Source: Synechococcales cyanobacterium PMM_0073
Lineage (GTDB): Bacteria; Cyanobacteriota; Cyanobacteriia; Elainellales; Elainellaceae
DNA length: 14,433 bases
NCBI GenBank assembly: GCA_949127695.1
Contig: CASBQH010000011.1
Location: forward strand, 1 to 14,433
Reading direction: 5' to 3'
The translations under genes were made by a program, and so were the position numbers. Numbering within the stretch: the stretch's first letter is position 1; each line of letters starts with the position of its first letter. Below, one piece after another: positions 13,571-14,433 of this stretch. Under the pieces are notes generated by a model. The model saw only the letters and a list, made by a program, of their open reading frames with translations. It searched no databases and was not told the DNA's origin.

Positions 13571-14433
13571 ATGACAACTCCCGTTTTGGCCATTCAGCAT
13601 CTCTGCGTTGACTTCCGCCAAGAGCGGCAGCTGGTTCATGCCGTGCAGGATATTTCGTTTGAAATTATGCCGGGTGAAACCCTCTGCGTCGTGGGCGAAT
13701 CGGGATCTGGCAAGTCAGTGACCGCACTGGCGACGATGGGGCTGCTCGCTCCCTCTGCCCAAGTGCGGGGCGAAATCTGGTTTGCCAATCCCGATTTGGA
13801 AGCAGCGCCAGTGGATTTGCTGGCGCTGCAAGCTGATCAGCGCCGCCAGTATCGGGGTGGCCAAATTGCGATGATCTTTCAAGAGCCAATGACCTCGCTC
13901 AATCCCGTCTATACCTGCGGACATCAGGTGAAAGAGGCGATCCGGCTCCATGCCGAAATCGACCCAGAAGATGCCCAGCAGCGAGCGATTGAGCTGTTTC
14001 GAGAGGTGAAGCTGCCTGACCCAGAAACAATGCTTGATCGCTATCCGCACCAGCTTTCAGGAGGGCAAATTCAGCGGGTGATGATTGCCATGGCGCTGAG
14101 CGGCAACCCGGCGCTGCTGATTGCCGACGAACCCACCACCGCCCTAGATGTCACCATTCAGGCCACAATTTTGGAGCTGATGCGCGAAATTCGCGACCGT
14201 CGCCGCATGTCAATTTTGTTTATTACGCATGATATGGGCGTGGTCTCAGAAATTGCCGATCGCGTTGTGGTGATGTTTCGCGGCAGGGTGGTGGAAATCG
14301 CCGATGTCTACAGCCTGTTTGCCACACCCCGCCATCCCTACACCCAAGGCTTACTCAACTGTCGCCCCCGCCCTGACCAAAACCGCCAGCGCCTGCCCAC
14401 GGTTTCTGACTTTATGCAGGTGATCACGCTGCC
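13571..14433 (+). CDS. ABC importer ATP-binding protein, DppD/OppD type, probably the first half of a two-ATPase fusion (3' end outside window)
   Basis: The open frame runs from the ATG at 13571 to the window end, 287 complete residues. One full nucleotide-binding domain is present: Walker A GESGSGKS (42-49), Q-loop Gln104 in FQEPMTSLNP, signature LSGGQ (162-166), Walker B LLIADEP (182-188) and H-loop His220. The oligopeptide-type HPYTQGLL (255-262) follows. Instead of the usual Cys-containing DppD tail, the chain continues as NCRPRPDQNRQRLPTVSDFM (263-282), which resembles the linker in fused tandem-ATPase versions such as GsiA-like proteins, so a second ATPase domain may follow beyond the window. 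It is divergent from the binding-protein gene and should energise the importer formed by the minus-strand genes. No ribosome-binding site is evident. Confidence 0.93.
   Translation, partial: MTTPVLAIQHLCVDFRQERQLVHAVQDISFEIMPGETLCVVGESGSGKSVTALATMGLLAPSAQVRGEIWFANPDLEAAPVDLLALQADQRRQYRGGQIAMIFQEPMTSLNPVYTCGHQVKEAIRLHAEIDPEDAQQRAIELFREVKLPDPETMLDRYPHQLSGGQIQRVMIAMALSGNPALLIADEPTTALDVTIQATILELMREIRDRRRMSILFITHDMGVVSEIADRVVVMFRGRVVEIADVYSLFATPRHPYTQGLLNCRPRPDQNRQRLPTVSDFMQVITL

Noticed and set aside
1..14433. CRISPR array, tRNA or rRNA genes, insertion sequences, prophage or integron parts
   Set aside because: No regularly spaced repeats, cloverleaf-like segments, transposase or integrase motifs, or paired terminal repeats were seen on either strand.

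Overview
The window most likely comes from a cyanobacterium, probably a filamentous or Leptolyngbya-like one. This is inferred from protein style: the histidine kinase H-box context (FLAVLSHELRSPLNPILGW) is a typical cyanobacterial form, and a squalene-hopene cyclase, a DUF1003 protein, a PsiE-family protein and a cytoplasmic GH13 amylase fit. Base composition is moderately GC-rich and fairly even in the genes, with AT-richer intergenic stretches. I see no rRNA, tRNA, CRISPR, transposase or integrase. Both ends cut genes: the left end lies in a hybrid histidine kinase and the right end in an ABC transporter ATPase.

Layout. (1) 2-2177, plus strand: the 3' part of a PAS-HisKA-HATPase-REC hybrid kinase, then a DUF1003 membrane protein 28 bases downstream. 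(2) 2410-5904, plus strand: a GH13 alpha-amylase without a signal peptide, then squalene-hopene cyclase (shc). A minus-strand single-domain rhodanese (5883-6329) overlaps the end of shc by 22 bases. (3) 6505-6978, plus strand: a four-helix PsiE-family membrane protein. (4) 7186-9587, plus strand: a Rieske non-heme iron oxygenase followed 26 bases later by guanine deaminase (guaD). (5) 9576-13230, minus strand: a family-5 (DppA/OppA-type) substrate-binding lipoprotein and two permeases, in the order binding protein, DppB-like, DppC-like. The DppC-like gene ends convergently inside the end of guaD. (6) 13571 to the window end, plus strand, divergent from the binding-protein gene: the first ATPase domain of the matching ABC importer, with sequence signs of a tandem two-ATPase fusion.

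How they may work together. The most suggestive unit is Rieske oxygenase plus guaD beside a complete importer. The Rieske protein resembles, from memory, the methylxanthine N-demethylases (NdmA/NdmB), and another Rieske enzyme (HpxD) makes xanthine from hypoxanthine in Klebsiella. GuaD makes xanthine from guanine. The pair could therefore be a purine or methylpurine salvage module, with the importer possibly bringing in the substrate or a conjugate. This is inference. Three non-coding signals stand out: a perfect 15-base tandem direct repeat just before the ATPase gene, a perfect 15-base inverted repeat whose right arm abuts the shc start codon, and clustered AGCT palindromes before the amylase gene.
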